Shown piece by piece: positions 10,001 to 18,018 of a stretch of DNA of 64,000 nucleotides. Within the stretch, counting starts at the first letter, position 1, and each line of letters begins with the position of its first letter. The position numbers and the translations under genes are program-made. Source of the stretch: Rhizobium leguminosarum bv. trifolii WSM1325 (GTDB taxonomy: Bacteria > Pseudomonadota > Alphaproteobacteria > Rhizobiales > Rhizobiaceae); NCBI GenBank assembly GCA_000023185.1, contig CP001622.1:3467501-3531500 (forward strand), given 5' to 3'. The notes below the pieces were generated by a model. It was not told the origin of the DNA. It made no database searches and saw only the letters and a list, made by a program, of their open reading frames with translations.

Positions 10001-10204
10001 ATGACCTCGCTTGCCTTCATTCTCGGCGTCGTGCCGCTGGCGATCGCGACAGGCGCGGGCTCGGCGGCACAGAATGCCATCGGCATCGGCGTTCTCGGCG
10101 GCATGCTGGCGGCGACAATGCTCGGAATTTTCTTCGTGCCGTCGTTTTTCGTCGTCATCCGACGCATCTTTGCCACACGCGGCAAAAATGCGGCAGGACT
10201 GTGA
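7094..10204 (+). CDS. RND multidrug efflux pump, inner-membrane component, 1036 aa
   Basis: HAE1-type proton/drug antiporter of the AcrB/MexB family at the usual length. The start MAKFFIRRPIFAWVIAI is typical. Proton-relay acidic pair in LLVDDAIVVVENVER (TM4) and the TM10 lysine in GLAAKNAILIVEFAK are present. Two large periplasmic loops and twelve membrane segments are evident from the hydrophobicity pattern. It lies 48 bases after the adaptor gene with the spacing of an operon. No truncation or frame disruption is seen. Confidence 0.95.
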   Translation: MAKFFIRRPIFAWVIAITIMLAGLLAIFTLSISQYPDIAPTTVRINATYRGASAETVEKSVTTIIEDGMTGLDDLTYMTSTSSTGSASIQLTFGTSADPDIAQVQVQNKLQLVQSQLPSDVIDAGISVTRSTSSILLVGSLVSTDGKRNSVDLGNIMSTSIEDQIQRLEGVGSINVFGSGYAMRVWLDPFKLLKYQLTPSDVTSAIQAQNTQVSVGSLGAQPTIPGQQINVTITAQSQLTTVADFEHIILKVEKDGATVRLSDVSRIEIGQESYGGSSRYNGQPSTGFAVNLAIGANAIDTAARVRSALEVIGRGLPAGVEITYPYDTTPFVELSIEKVVHTLIEAIVLVFVVLLVFLQNLRATLIPTIAVPVVLLGTFGVLAVTGYSINTLTMFAMVLAIGLLVDDAIVVVENVERIMSEEKLSPLEATEKSMGEITGAIVGIALVLTAVFIPMAFFGGSTGIIYRQFSITIVSAMLLSALVALVLTPALCATMLKPVGEHRKHRVGDWFNRNFTRSTNGYITTIGYLLKRPIRVMLVFLLVGAGCAYLFTRLPSSFLPQEDQGVLLTIVTTPPGSTTQQTQAVVEKVEKYYRENEKDAVDSVFGALGFGFSGSGQNSAIVFTKLKDFSLRTDPTLSAQSVVNRALGNFFAIREAQVFALLPPAIQGLGVSSGFSMYLVDTGGHGNDALTAASKRLIQMGNSSGKIVALRSSNKEVEPQMRIVLDQEKIGAMGVDIASVNSMLSIIFTGRDVNDFTLNGEIKPVYVEGDAPFRMQPSDLNHWYARNNDGEMVPFSAFTRTEWVKGAPSLARFNAVSAIPLDGASAPGVSSGDAMNEMEALTNQLGGGYTVAWQGISYQERLSGSQAPMLYAISVLVVFLCLAALYESWSIPFSVIMAVPVGILGALTAATLFGQANDVYFKVGLLTTIGLAAKNAILIVEFAKDRMESGMGLYEATLEAARLRLRPIIMTSLAFILGVVPLAIATGAGSAAQNAIGIGVLGGMLAATMLGIFFVPSFFVVIRRIFATRGKNAAGL

Positions 10205-10354
10205 TATAAATGCACTGTGATAATGCTGTTGCCGTTGCTACATTGCGCCCGACTGCTTCGGAATGGTGTTTTTGGTAGAACGAGGCGCGGCGGCCGATAG
10301 TGAAGCATGAAGCTTTGGACAAGAATTGACTTGCTCGAGTACAGGATGAAATGA

Positions 10355-11788
10355 ATGGTATCTCTTCGTTTTGCCACACCGGCATTATTGTTATTGTTGT
10401 CGGGCTGCGTTGTGGGCCCGGATCATGTTCCTCCTGAGATGCCGCTGCCCGCCAAATTCGGAGAGGGTGGAACCAAGAGTGATGGCGATGTTACCACCGT
10501 AGCCTGGTGGAGCGCCTTCAGAGACCGCAAGCTGGACGGCCTCGTCCAGTCCGGCCTCGACCAGAACCTGTCAGTCCAGCAGGCGATCGAACGCATCAAT
10601 GCGGCTTCCGCCAACGTCACCGTCGCAGGAGCCGGCGCCCTGCCGAACCTGACCGTCGGCGCCTCGCACACGGTCAGCGGCCAGAAGGGCGAGCTGCGCA
10701 CGCAGTTCGACACGCGCAACACCAGCGGCGGCGAAGCACAGCTGACCTGGCTGCTCGATATTTTCGGCCTCTACAAGCGCAACACCGAGAGCGCTCTCGC
10801 TTCGCTCGATTCTGCTTACGCATCGGCAGACGTTGCCAAGCTGACCCTCGTGCAGGACCTCGTCTCCAGCTATATCGACGTTCGTTATTATCAGCAGCGC
10901 CTGGCGCTTTCGAAGGCCAACCTGAAGTCCCGTCAGGAAACCTACGAACTGACCAAGTTCCAGCTGGAAGCCGGCGCCGCCTCGCGGCTCGACGTCGTTC
11001 AGGCCGAGGGCCTGGTGCAGTCGACGCTCGCCGAAATTCCCGGCCTCGAAACCAACATCCGCATTTCGGCCCATCACATCGCCACGCTGCTCGGCCTGCC
11101 GGCTGCAACCCTTGTCGATGATCTGCTGAAGGGCTATGGCCAGCCGGTATTCCGCGGCGGCATCACCTCCGGCATCCCGGCCGACCTGATCCGCAACCGT
11201 CCCGACATCCGTGTGGCGGAACGCGACCTCGCAGCTGCAACGGCCCAGATCGGCGTCGCCCAGGCGCAGCTCTATCCGAGCATCTCGCTCAGCGGCTCGA
11301 TCTCGCCGGCCTACATCAACCAGCGTGGCATCCACGGCGGCCTGACGCCCTGGTCCTTCGGCCCCACCCTCAACCTGCCGATCTTCGATGGCGGTACCCT
11401 GCGCGCCGGCGTCAAGACGGCGCAGTCCAATGCCGCAGCGGCCTATCTCAACTGGAAGTCGACGGTACTGACCGCGATCGAACAGGTCGAGAATGCACTT
11501 TCGGCTGTCCGGCGCGACGCCCGCACGGTTTCGGCGCTTCAAGCCCAGGTGAAGACCACACAGGAAACGCTCGAACTTTCGACCGCATCCTACAAGGACG
11601 GCGCTTCTTCGCTGCTCGACGTTCTAGACGCCCAGCGCCAGGTTTCGCTCGCCCAGGCAAGCCTTGCCGCAGCCGTCCAGCAGATGGCCAAGGACTACGT
11701 GTCGCTGAACATCGCAGTCGGCGGCGGCTTCGCCCCCGGCGGCAAGACCACCGCACCGGCGGTGAAGGTTGTGGCTGTCAAGGGCTGA
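10355..11788 (+). CDS. RND efflux outer-membrane factor (NodT/OprM-type lipoprotein), 477 aa
   Basis: Forms the trimeric outer-membrane and periplasmic tunnel for the pump encoded upstream. The signal peptide carries a lipobox (LLSGC, Cys18). Two tandem outer-membrane-efflux domains follow, with the usual internal repeat of coiled helices (YELTKFQLEAGAASRLDV in the first, LELSTASYKDGASSLLDV in the second). The motif IRNRPDIRVAERDLAAA is characteristic of the OprM/NodT group. A 150-base gap separates it from the pump gene, so it may have an additional promoter. A strong terminator follows. Confidence 0.92.
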   Translation: MVSLRFATPALLLLLSGCVVGPDHVPPEMPLPAKFGEGGTKSDGDVTTVAWWSAFRDRKLDGLVQSGLDQNLSVQQAIERINAASANVTVAGAGALPNLTVGASHTVSGQKGELRTQFDTRNTSGGEAQLTWLLDIFGLYKRNTESALASLDSAYASADVAKLTLVQDLVSSYIDVRYYQQRLALSKANLKSRQETYELTKFQLEAGAASRLDVVQAEGLVQSTLAEIPGLETNIRISAHHIATLLGLPAATLVDDLLKGYGQPVFRGGITSGIPADLIRNRPDIRVAERDLAAATAQIGVAQAQLYPSISLSGSISPAYINQRGIHGGLTPWSFGPTLNLPIFDGGTLRAGVKTAQSNAAAAYLNWKSTVLTAIEQVENALSAVRRDARTVSALQAQVKTTQETLELSTASYKDGASSLLDVLDAQRQVSLAQASLAAAVQQMAKDYVSLNIAVGGGFAPGGKTTAPAVKVVAVKG

Positions 11789-11818
11789 CAACTTCTTCAA
11801 TCGATCTGAAAGTACAAG

Positions 11819-11847
11819 GCCTCGCGATTGTCTCGCGGGGCTTTTTC
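11819..11847 (+). terminator. Rho-independent terminator after the RND operon
   Basis: Nine-base-pair stem GCCTCGCGA / TCGCGGGGC (one G-T pair) with loop TTGTC, followed directly by TTTTT. It lies 30 bases after the outer-membrane factor stop codon. Confidence 0.85.
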
Positions 11848-11928
11848 TTATCCGCCGCGTGCCGTAGCCGAATAACTGCGGATAAGATGAATTCGGATTC
11901 GACAGGCGGGATAAGCTGAGCTATCACT

Positions 11929-11948
11929 TTGATTAAACGATTAATCAA
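11929..11948. promoter_or_regulatory. LacI-type operator overlapping the leader of the lacI-family gene
   Basis: Palindrome TTGATTAA-ACGA-TTAATCAA with perfect 8-base arms and a central CG, the arrangement expected for LacI/GalR-family operators. It ends 14 bases before the regulator ATG, so it probably mediates autoregulation and control of the downstream hydrolase-deaminase genes. Confidence 0.6.
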
Positions 11949-11962
11949 GGTGATCGTCAATC

Positions 11963-13006
11963 ATGGCAGCACCGCGCCCGGGACCGAACCTCAGCAGGAT
12001 AGCAACGTCGCTCGGCGTCTCCGTCGCCACCGTCTCCAATGCGCTTTCCGGCAAGGGCCGGGTTTCCGGCCAACTGGTTGAAAGAATCCGCGAGCATGCA
12101 GCCGAGCTCGGTTACGTCCCGAGCCAGGCCGGGCGGGCGCTGCGGACCGGCCGCAGCGGCGTTCTCGGCCTGGTGCTGCCCGATATCGCCAATCCGCTGT
12201 TCCCGAAGATTGCGCAGGCGATCGAATTCGCTGCCTCCGCCGCAGGTTACGGCGTGCTGATCGCCGATTCCCGCGGTGATGTCGCCGCCCAGACCGAGGC
12301 TATCAACCGGCTGGTCGAGCGCGGCGTCGATGGCATGGTCGTCATTCCCCGCCGCGCCACCCGCATTTCGTCCGCCGCCTGTCCGGTCGCCGTCATCGAC
12401 ACTCCCTCGACGCCCGGCAACACCGTTGCCGCCGACCATTGGCAGGGCGGCCATGAAATCGCCGGCCATCTCGCAGGCCTCGGCCATCGCCGTATCCTCA
12501 TCATCGGCAACAATCAGGAATCCAACGTCCAGAACGACCGTGCCGGCGGCATTCGCTCCGGCATGCGCCCGGGCATGCATTCGGAAACGCTGTGGATCGA
12601 CAGGTTGGAGCAGGAGAACGGCAGCGGCTGCCCGCTCGGCCTCGCCGAAAAAGTCGGCCAAGGTTTCACCGCCTTCGCAGCCCTCTCCGACCTGCAGGCG
12701 CTGCGGGCGCTGACGGAGTTGCAGCAGGCGGGCATCAACATTCCCACTGACGTCAGTGTCGCCGGCTTCGATGACCTCATCTGGTCGCCTGTTGTTACGC
12801 CGTCGCTGACGACGGTCCGGATGGACATGGATAGAATTGCCGAAATTGCGGTGTCCGCGCTGGTGGATACCATAAGAACAAGCAGCATCCGGGAGGGCGT
12901 GCTCGTTACCGCGAAGATCGAACGCGTCGCCATGCAGCTAGTCGTCCGCCAATCATCCGGGCCTGCGAAACCGGCACAAAAGACTTCAGAGATGGAGAAC
13001 ATGTAA
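11963..13006 (+). CDS. LacI-family transcriptional regulator, 347 aa
   Basis: Helix-turn-helix at residues about 9-34 (LSRIATSLGVSVATVSNALS) followed by the hinge-like region ALRTGRSGVLGLVLPDIANP. The rest is a periplasmic-binding-protein-like sensor domain with DVSVAGFDDLIWSPVVTPSLTT, the typical C-terminal signature. As the next genes are a nucleoside hydrolase and adenine deaminase, a nucleoside or purine is a plausible effector (inference). One base separates its stop from a short ORF. The stretch between about residues 190 and 220 is somewhat shorter than in typical family members. Confidence 0.9.
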   Translation: MAAPRPGPNLSRIATSLGVSVATVSNALSGKGRVSGQLVERIREHAAELGYVPSQAGRALRTGRSGVLGLVLPDIANPLFPKIAQAIEFAASAAGYGVLIADSRGDVAAQTEAINRLVERGVDGMVVIPRRATRISSAACPVAVIDTPSTPGNTVAADHWQGGHEIAGHLAGLGHRRILIIGNNQESNVQNDRAGGIRSGMRPGMHSETLWIDRLEQENGSGCPLGLAEKVGQGFTAFAALSDLQALRALTELQQAGINIPTDVSVAGFDDLIWSPVVTPSLTTVRMDMDRIAEIAVSALVDTIRTSSIREGVLVTAKIERVAMQLVVRQSSGPAKPAQKTSEMENM

Positions 13007-13007
13007 G

Positions 13008-13109
13008 ATGAAAAAAGCTTTCATTGCCTGGGCAGCCCCCCTCCTCGATACGGCGCTCGCCTTCGATCTGCCGGTTGCCGGCGCGGCAAGCCTCAAACAG
13101 TTCGGGTGA
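13008..13109 (+). CDS. short ORF, 33 aa, possible gene remnant
   Basis: Starts ATG AAA AAA one base after the lacI-family stop and ends five bases before the nucleoside hydrolase ATG. The N-terminus (MKKAFIAWAAPLL) resembles the beginning of an exported protein, but the rest does not form a complete signal peptide plus mature region. It may be a translated leader, or the scar of a deleted transporter gene, since related purine operons often carry a nucleoside ABC transporter here. There is no independent evidence of function. Confidence 0.35.
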   Translation: MKKAFIAWAAPLLDTALAFDLPVAGAASLKQFG

Positions 13110-13113
13110 AATC

Positions 13114-14034
13114 ATGGGCGTCTGGATCGACACGGACATGGGCTTCGACGACATCGCCGCCATTATGGTGGTGGCACAGTCTGAATTCGAGATCGACGGC
13201 TTATCGCTGGTCTTCGGCAATACGCCGCTGGCGCAGGTGAGGATAAACGCCGCCGGCGCCGCCAGCGCCTTCGGCTGGAAATTCCCCATTCACACTGGCC
13301 GCGCCACGCCCGTGCTCGGCAAGCTCGAAACTGCTCAGGCGATCCTCGGCGAAACCGGCATCCCGACATTAGGTAGGAGCCTGCCCAAGGCTCCCGCCCT
13401 TGCCGAAAGCGATGCCTTCGCGGCACTCTGCCGCTGGCTGGAGCGCCAAGGCGAGCACCGCATCCTGGCGCTTGGCCCGCTGACCAACATCGCCGCTGTG
13501 GCGCTTGCCCGGCCGGATCTTGCTGCCCGCATCACCGAACTCGTCTGGATGGGTGGCGGTGTCACGTCAGGCAACCATACGGCCTCCGCCGAGTTCAACG
13601 CGCTCGCCGATCCCGAGGCCCTGTCGATCATCATCGCCCATGGCCTGCCGCTGCGCATGGTCGATCTCGACCTATGCCGCAAGGTACTGGCCAGGCCCGA
13701 AGACGCCGAGCCGGTGCGCAATGCCGGCGGCGCCAATGCCGAGCTGATCGCCGATATGTTTTCGGGCTATATCCGCATCGGCACCAGTCGCGGCCGCCCG
13801 GCCATGGCGATTTACGATCCTTGCGCCGCCGTCGCCTTCGTCGCTCCGGATATCGTCAACTTCCGCCCCGCCCGTATCGACGTCGAGCTGCAGGGCGCCT
13901 TGACCCGCGGCCGTACCGTCGTCGAGACCCGCGCCACGCATGCGACCTTCAATGCGCAATTCGCCGCCGACATCGATGCCGACATGGCGCGTGTCATCAT
14001 TCTCGCTGCCCTGGTCAACGAGGCCCGCAAATGA
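13114..14034 (+). CDS. inosine-uridine-preferring nucleoside hydrolase, 306 aa
   Basis: Cleaves the N-glycosidic bond of ribonucleosides to free base and ribose. The N-terminal calcium-binding motif reads WIDTDMGFDDIAAI, a variant of the canonical DTDPGxDD that keeps the Asp cluster. LALGPLTNIAAVALARPDL and VWMGGG are strongly conserved family blocks, and the C-terminal IYDPCAAVAFV supplies another metal-site Asp. ATG at 13114 puts the calcium motif at the very N-terminus, as in homologues. Its stop overlaps the start of the adenine deaminase gene (ATGA), implying translational coupling. Confidence 0.9.
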   Translation: MGVWIDTDMGFDDIAAIMVVAQSEFEIDGLSLVFGNTPLAQVRINAAGAASAFGWKFPIHTGRATPVLGKLETAQAILGETGIPTLGRSLPKAPALAESDAFAALCRWLERQGEHRILALGPLTNIAAVALARPDLAARITELVWMGGGVTSGNHTASAEFNALADPEALSIIIAHGLPLRMVDLDLCRKVLARPEDAEPVRNAGGANAELIADMFSGYIRIGTSRGRPAMAIYDPCAAVAFVAPDIVNFRPARIDVELQGALTRGRTVVETRATHATFNAQFAADIDADMARVIILAALVNEARK

Positions 14035-15812
14035 ACGTCCCCGCTCGCCAAGAACCCGCCGATCTCAACGATCCTGCCTTGCGGGCCCGCGCCGTCACCG
14101 CTGCGCGCGGCGACGCCCCTTTCGACATGCTGATCACCGGCGGCCGGCTGCTCGATGCGGTGACGGGCCTGATCCGGCAAGCCGATATCGGCCTCGTCGG
14201 CGCGCTGATATCAAGCGTTCATGCGCCGGCAAGCCGCACGGATGCCGTCGAGATCATCGATGCGGCGGGCAGCATCCTGACGCCCGGCCTGATCGACACG
14301 CACATGCACATCGAAAGTTCGATGGTGACACCGGCCGAATATGCGAGCGCTGTCTTGCCACGCGGCGTCACCACGATCGTCTGGGATCCGCATGAATTCG
14401 GCAACGTCCATGGGCTCGACGGCGTGCGCTGGGCGATCGAGGCGGCACGCTCTCTGCCTCTGCGGATGATCCTTCTCGCGCCCTCCTGCGTGCCCTCCGC
14501 GCCAGGCCTGGAACTTGCCGGCGCCGATTTCGATGCCTCCATGATCACCGAGATGCTGCACTCCTCCGCCATCGGCGGCGTCGCCGAAGTCATGAACATG
14601 CGCGGCGTCATCGACGGCGATCCGCGCATGACTGCCATCGTCAATGCCGGCCTTGCCGCCGGCAAGCTCGTCTGCGGCCATGCCCGCGGCCTCGAAGGCG
14701 CCGATCTCAACGCCTTCATGGCATCGGGTATCACCTCCGACCACGAACTTACCTCCGGCGCCGATCTCCTCGCCAAGCTTTTCGCCGGCCTTGCGATCGA
14801 GCTGCGCGGCTCTCACGACCATCTGCTGCGGGAGTTCGTCGAGGTGCTGAACGGTCTCGGCCACCTGCCTCCGACCGTCACGCTCTGCACCGACGACGTC
14901 TTTCCGGACGAACTCCAGGAAGGCGGCGGCCTCGACGACGTCATCAGGCGCCTGGTGCGTTACGGCATGAAGCCGGAATGGGCCATCCGTGCCGCGACCT
15001 TCAACGCTGCACAACGTCTGAAGCGCTCCGATCTCGGCCTCCTCGCTGCCGGCCGCCGCGCCGATATCGTGCTCTTCGAAGACCTCGCGGAATTCCGGGC
15101 GCGGCAGGTGATATCAGGCGGCCGCCTCGTCGCCCGCAACGGCAGCATGCAGGTGGCCGTCAAGCAGATTGATACGGCGCCGCTTGTCAATTCGGTGAAG
15201 CTGCCGCGGCTGACCGAGAATGATTTCCGCATTCCGGCGCAGGGCGAGCGCGTCCGCGTCGCCACCATCGACCGCCCGCGCTTCACGCAATGGGGCGAGG
15301 CCGAAACCGAGGTCAGGGACGGCTTCGTCGTGCCGCCGGCCGGCAGCGCCATGATTTCAGTCGTCCATCGCCACGGCAAAGCAGATGGTACCCCGCGCAT
15401 CGGCTTCCTCACCGGCTGGGGTGAATGGCGCGGCGCCTTCTGTACTACCGTTTCGCATGACAGCCACAACCTCACCGTCTTCGGCGACAATGCGCACGAC
15501 ATGGCGCTCGCCGCCAACGCCGTCATATCAGCCGGCGGCGGCATGGCGGTCGCCAAGGACGGTAGGATCGAGGCACTCCTGCCGCTGCCGCTCTCCGGCC
15601 TGGTGACGGATGCATCGCTGCAGGACACCGCCCTGGCCTTCGCCGGCATCCGCAAGGCGATGGAAAAAATCGTCAACTGGAAGCCGCCCTATCGGGTCTT
15701 CAAGGCCTGTTTCGGCGCAACACTCGCCTGCAATATCGGCCCGCACCAGACCGATCGTGGGATTGCCGATGTGGTGACCGGCAAGGTGCTGGAAAATCCT
15801 GTTCTAAGTTAG
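14031..15812 (+). CDS. ade: adenine deaminase, 593 aa
   Basis: Converts adenine to hypoxanthine and ammonia in purine salvage. It is a metal-dependent amidohydrolase of the bacterial Ade family, with the metal motif DTHMHIESSMVTP, the conserved TTIVWDPHEFGNV, GHARGL and TSDHE blocks, and the C-terminal FLTGWGEWRGAFCTTVSHDSH region that is diagnostic of Ade. Length is normal. The start overlaps the hydrolase stop by four bases. Together the two enzymes would turn adenosine into adenine and then hypoxanthine. Confidence 0.94.
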   Translation: MNVPARQEPADLNDPALRARAVTAARGDAPFDMLITGGRLLDAVTGLIRQADIGLVGALISSVHAPASRTDAVEIIDAAGSILTPGLIDTHMHIESSMVTPAEYASAVLPRGVTTIVWDPHEFGNVHGLDGVRWAIEAARSLPLRMILLAPSCVPSAPGLELAGADFDASMITEMLHSSAIGGVAEVMNMRGVIDGDPRMTAIVNAGLAAGKLVCGHARGLEGADLNAFMASGITSDHELTSGADLLAKLFAGLAIELRGSHDHLLREFVEVLNGLGHLPPTVTLCTDDVFPDELQEGGGLDDVIRRLVRYGMKPEWAIRAATFNAAQRLKRSDLGLLAAGRRADIVLFEDLAEFRARQVISGGRLVARNGSMQVAVKQIDTAPLVNSVKLPRLTENDFRIPAQGERVRVATIDRPRFTQWGEAETEVRDGFVVPPAGSAMISVVHRHGKADGTPRIGFLTGWGEWRGAFCTTVSHDSHNLTVFGDNAHDMALAANAVISAGGGMAVAKDGRIEALLPLPLSGLVTDASLQDTALAFAGIRKAMEKIVNWKPPYRVFKACFGATLACNIGPHQTDRGIADVVTGKVLENPVLS

Positions 15813-15819
15813 ATAGTGA

Positions 15820-15865
15820 GAGCATATGCCGTCCGAAAACCGCTTTCCCTTTCGGCATCATGCTC
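15820..15865. repeat. rhizobial palindromic repeat, GAGCATGATG family, copy 1
   Basis: Inverted repeat starting GAGCATATGCC and ending GGCATCATGCTC with an inner CCGAAAA/CTTTCGG pair. It is the same family as the copy at 21194-21241. It lies just after the ade stop codon and may form a transcript-end hairpin. Confidence 0.7.
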
Positions 15866-16050
15866 TGAGATCTTGTAAGCCGAGGAAAGCGCGGCTCCGC
15901 CAGCAAGCGTGCCGTGTGCCCCCAAACGCCTAACCGATCGAACCATGCACCGTTACGGCAAATCCCGGTATGGGTGTTCGATGAGGTTGATCGCAGCCAG
16001 CCCGTCGGGTCCTGCTACCGGCATTTTCGGCCCCCGGTTCGGATGATTGT
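15866..16050. other. non-coding region upstream of the sit operon
   Basis: Between the repeat after ade and the first Mur-like box I see no convincing reading frame or RNA gene. The composition is less GC-rich towards the sit promoter. The sitA promoter is expected within or just downstream of this stretch. Confidence 0.5.
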
Positions 16051-16071
16051 TGCAAATCATTCTTAATTGCA
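16051..16071. promoter_or_regulatory. Mur-like manganese-responsive box 1
   Basis: TGCAAAT-N7-AATTGCA, an interrupted inverted repeat of 21 bases. It is one of three such boxes, with the same spacing, ahead of sitA. In rhizobia the Fur-family regulator Mur represses sitABCD in manganese-replete cells by binding sites of this general kind. Confidence 0.7.
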
Positions 16072-16104
16072 CAATAGTCGAAGCAAGGGTCGTCAAGCAT
16101 TTTT

Positions 16105-16125
16105 TGCAAATCATTCTGAATCGCA
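16105..16125. promoter_or_regulatory. Mur-like manganese-responsive box 2
   Basis: TGCAAAT-N7-AATCGCA, identical to box 1 for the first 13 bases and with the same 21-base architecture. It starts 54 bases downstream of the start of box 1. Confidence 0.7.
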
Positions 16126-16149
16126 ACTTGTTCGACCCTCAACAGCTTT

Positions 16150-16170
16150 TGCAATTCGGTCGTAATAGCA
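16150..16170. promoter_or_regulatory. Mur-like box 3, close to the sitA ribosome binding site
   Basis: TGCAATT-N7-AATAGCA, a weaker third copy of the 21-base pattern. It ends four bases before the AGAGGAG ribosome binding site (16174-16180), so occupancy would block transcription very close to the start codon. Confidence 0.5.
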
Positions 16171-16186
16171 GCAAGAGGAGAAATAT

Positions 16187-17119
16187 ATGCTCTATAGGGA
16201 AAGACGGTCGGTCCTGGCCGGAATGATAGGGGTGGCATTCGCGGCCGTGCTGGTTGCCTTTCCCGCCGCTGCCCAACAGACAACCAATTCGAAGTTCAAG
16301 GTGGTGACGACCTTCACGGTGATTGCCGACATGGTAAAAAACGTGGCCGGTGATGCCGCGATCGTGGAATCGATCACCAAGCCGGGCGCGGAGATCCACA
16401 ACTATGCGCCAACGCCGGGTGACATCCAGCGGGCCCAAGGTGCACAGCTCATTCTCTGGAACGGCCTCAATCTGGAGCGCTGGTTCGAAAAGTTCTTCCA
16501 GAACCTGCACGACGTCCCCGGTGCCGTCGTCTCCGATGGCATCGAACCGATGGGCATCTCGGAAGGCCCCTACCAAGGCAAGCCCAATCCCCACGCCTGG
16601 ATGTCGCCGAAGAACGCCCTGATTTACGTCGACAATATCCGCGATGCTTTCGCAAAATATGATCCGGCGAATGCGGAGACCTACAACGCTAACGCCGAGG
16701 CCTACAAGCAGAAGATCGAAGCGACGATCACTCCGATCCGCGCCACCCTCGACAAAATTCCCGAGGACAAGCGCTGGCTGGTCTCGAGCGAGGGCGCCTT
16801 TTCCTATCTTGCACGCGATTTCGGGCTGAAGGAACTCTATCTCTGGCCGATCAACGCCGACCAGCAGGGCACGCCCCAGCAGGTCCGCAAGGTGATCGAT
16901 GCGGTCGAGGAAAACAAGATTCCAACCGTCTTCAGCGAAAGCACCGTTTCCGATAAACCGGCCCGGCAGGTGGCGCGCGAAACCGGCGCGCATTATGGCG
17001 GCGTCCTCTATGTCGACTCGTTGAGCGAAGCCGACGGCCCGGTGCCAACCTATATCGATCTTCTGCGCGTGACCTCCGATACCGTTGCGAAGGGTCTTGC
17101 CGATGGGTTGTCGCAATGA
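16187..17119 (+). CDS. sitA: manganese ABC transporter substrate-binding protein, 310 aa
   Basis: Periplasmic cluster A-I metal-binding protein delivering Mn(II), possibly also Fe(II), to the SitBCD permease. The signal peptide ends near residue 29 (FPAAAQ). The four expected metal ligands are visible: His71 ([11 protein letters not shown]), His136 (PNPHAWM), Glu202 (SSEGAFSY) and Asp277 (YVDSLSE). The His-His-Glu-Asp set distinguishes Mn/Fe binders from zinc-specific ZnuA, which has a His-rich loop absent here. First gene of sitABCD, with a good AGAGGAG site six bases before ATG. Confidence 0.95.
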   Translation: MLYRERRSVLAGMIGVAFAAVLVAFPAAAQQTTNSKFKVVTTFTVIADMVKNVAGDAAIVESITKPGAEIHNYAPTPGDIQRAQGAQLILWNGLNLERWFEKFFQNLHDVPGAVVSDGIEPMGISEGPYQGKPNPHAWMSPKNALIYVDNIRDAFAKYDPANAETYNANAEAYKQKIEATITPIRATLDKIPEDKRWLVSSEGAFSYLARDFGLKELYLWPINADQQGTPQQVRKVIDAVEENKIPTVFSESTVSDKPARQVARETGAHYGGVLYVDSLSEADGPVPTYIDLLRVTSDTVAKGLADGLSQ

Positions 17120-18018
17120 TTGAGCTTAGCAATCTTGTCCGGCCCGCATCCTCGGATGCGGGATCGGGGATCACGGTGAAGGACGCAACCGTCACTTACC
17201 GCAACGGACATACAGCCCTGAGGGACGCGAGTTTCCAGATCCCCACGGGCACGATCGCCGCGCTGGTCGGTGTCAACGGTTCCGGCAAGTCGACGCTCTT
17301 CAAGTCGATCATGGGTTTCGTGCGTCTCGCCAGGGGCCACATTCGCGTGCTTGGCATCCCGGTCGAAGAGGCGCTGCGCAAGAACCTCGTCACTTATGTG
17401 CCGCAATCGGAAGAAGTCGACTGGAACTTCCCGGTGCTGGTCGAGGATGTTGTGATGATGGGCCGCTACGGCCACATGGGCATGATGCGCATCCCGAAGG
17501 CCGCAGACCACGAGGCAGTGGCGGCCGCGCTCGCCCGCGTCGCCATGAGCGAGTTCCGCAAGCGCCAGATCGGCGAACTCTCCGGCGGCCAGCGGAAGCG
17601 GGTCTTCTTGGCGCGAGCACTGGCGCAGGACGGCCGGGTCATTCTGCTCGATGAACCCTTTACCGGCGTCGACGTAAAGACCGAGGACCAGATCATCAAG
17701 CTCCTGCGCGAACTGCGGGATGAAGGCCGCGTCATGCTGGTCTCCACCCACAATCTCGGCTCCGTGCCGGAGTTCTGCGACCGGACCATCCTGATCAAGG
17801 GCACGGTGCTCGCCTACGGCCCGACCGTCGAGACTTTTACGCAGGAAAATCTGGAAAAGGCATTTGGCGGCGTGCTGCGACATTTCGTGTTGAGCGAAGC
17901 GCAGAACGGCAGGCCAACGTCGATCGGCGTCATAACTGATGATGAGCGCCCCCTGATTCTGCAGGGTGGCAGAGCGACTGCCCGGAGGCCCGATAGTGGC
18001 AACGGGGGCCGGGAATGA
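17116..18018 (+). CDS. sitB: manganese ABC transporter ATP-binding protein, 300 aa
   Basis: Energises manganese import. Walker [10 protein letters not shown] at residues 52-60, ABC signature LSGGQRKR, Walker B VILLDEP followed by the D-loop and a switch His in VSTHNLGS. It overlaps sitA by ATGA and sitC by the same arrangement, so the four cistrons are translationally coupled. The C-terminal 40 residues beyond the ABC core are polar and low-complexity, as in rhizobial SitB. Confidence 0.95.
   Translation: MIELSNLVRPASSDAGSGITVKDATVTYRNGHTALRDASFQIPTGTIAALVGVNGSGKSTLFKSIMGFVRLARGHIRVLGIPVEEALRKNLVTYVPQSEEVDWNFPVLVEDVVMMGRYGHMGMMRIPKAADHEAVAAALARVAMSEFRKRQIGELSGGQRKRVFLARALAQDGRVILLDEPFTGVDVKTEDQIIKLLRELRDEGRVMLVSTHNLGSVPEFCDRTILIKGTVLAYGPTVETFTQENLEKAFGGVLRHFVLSEAQNGRPTSIGVITDDERPLILQGGRATARRPDSGNGGRE

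Noticed and set aside
13674..14030. Upstream extension of the adenine deaminase frame
   Set aside because: It overlaps the nucleoside hydrolase in another frame; the ATGA overlap at 14031 gives the right N-terminus.
16051..16170. The three spaced repeats before sitA as a CRISPR-like array
   Set aside because: The units are short interrupted palindromes that diverge from each other, with unequal spacing, and fit regulator boxes.
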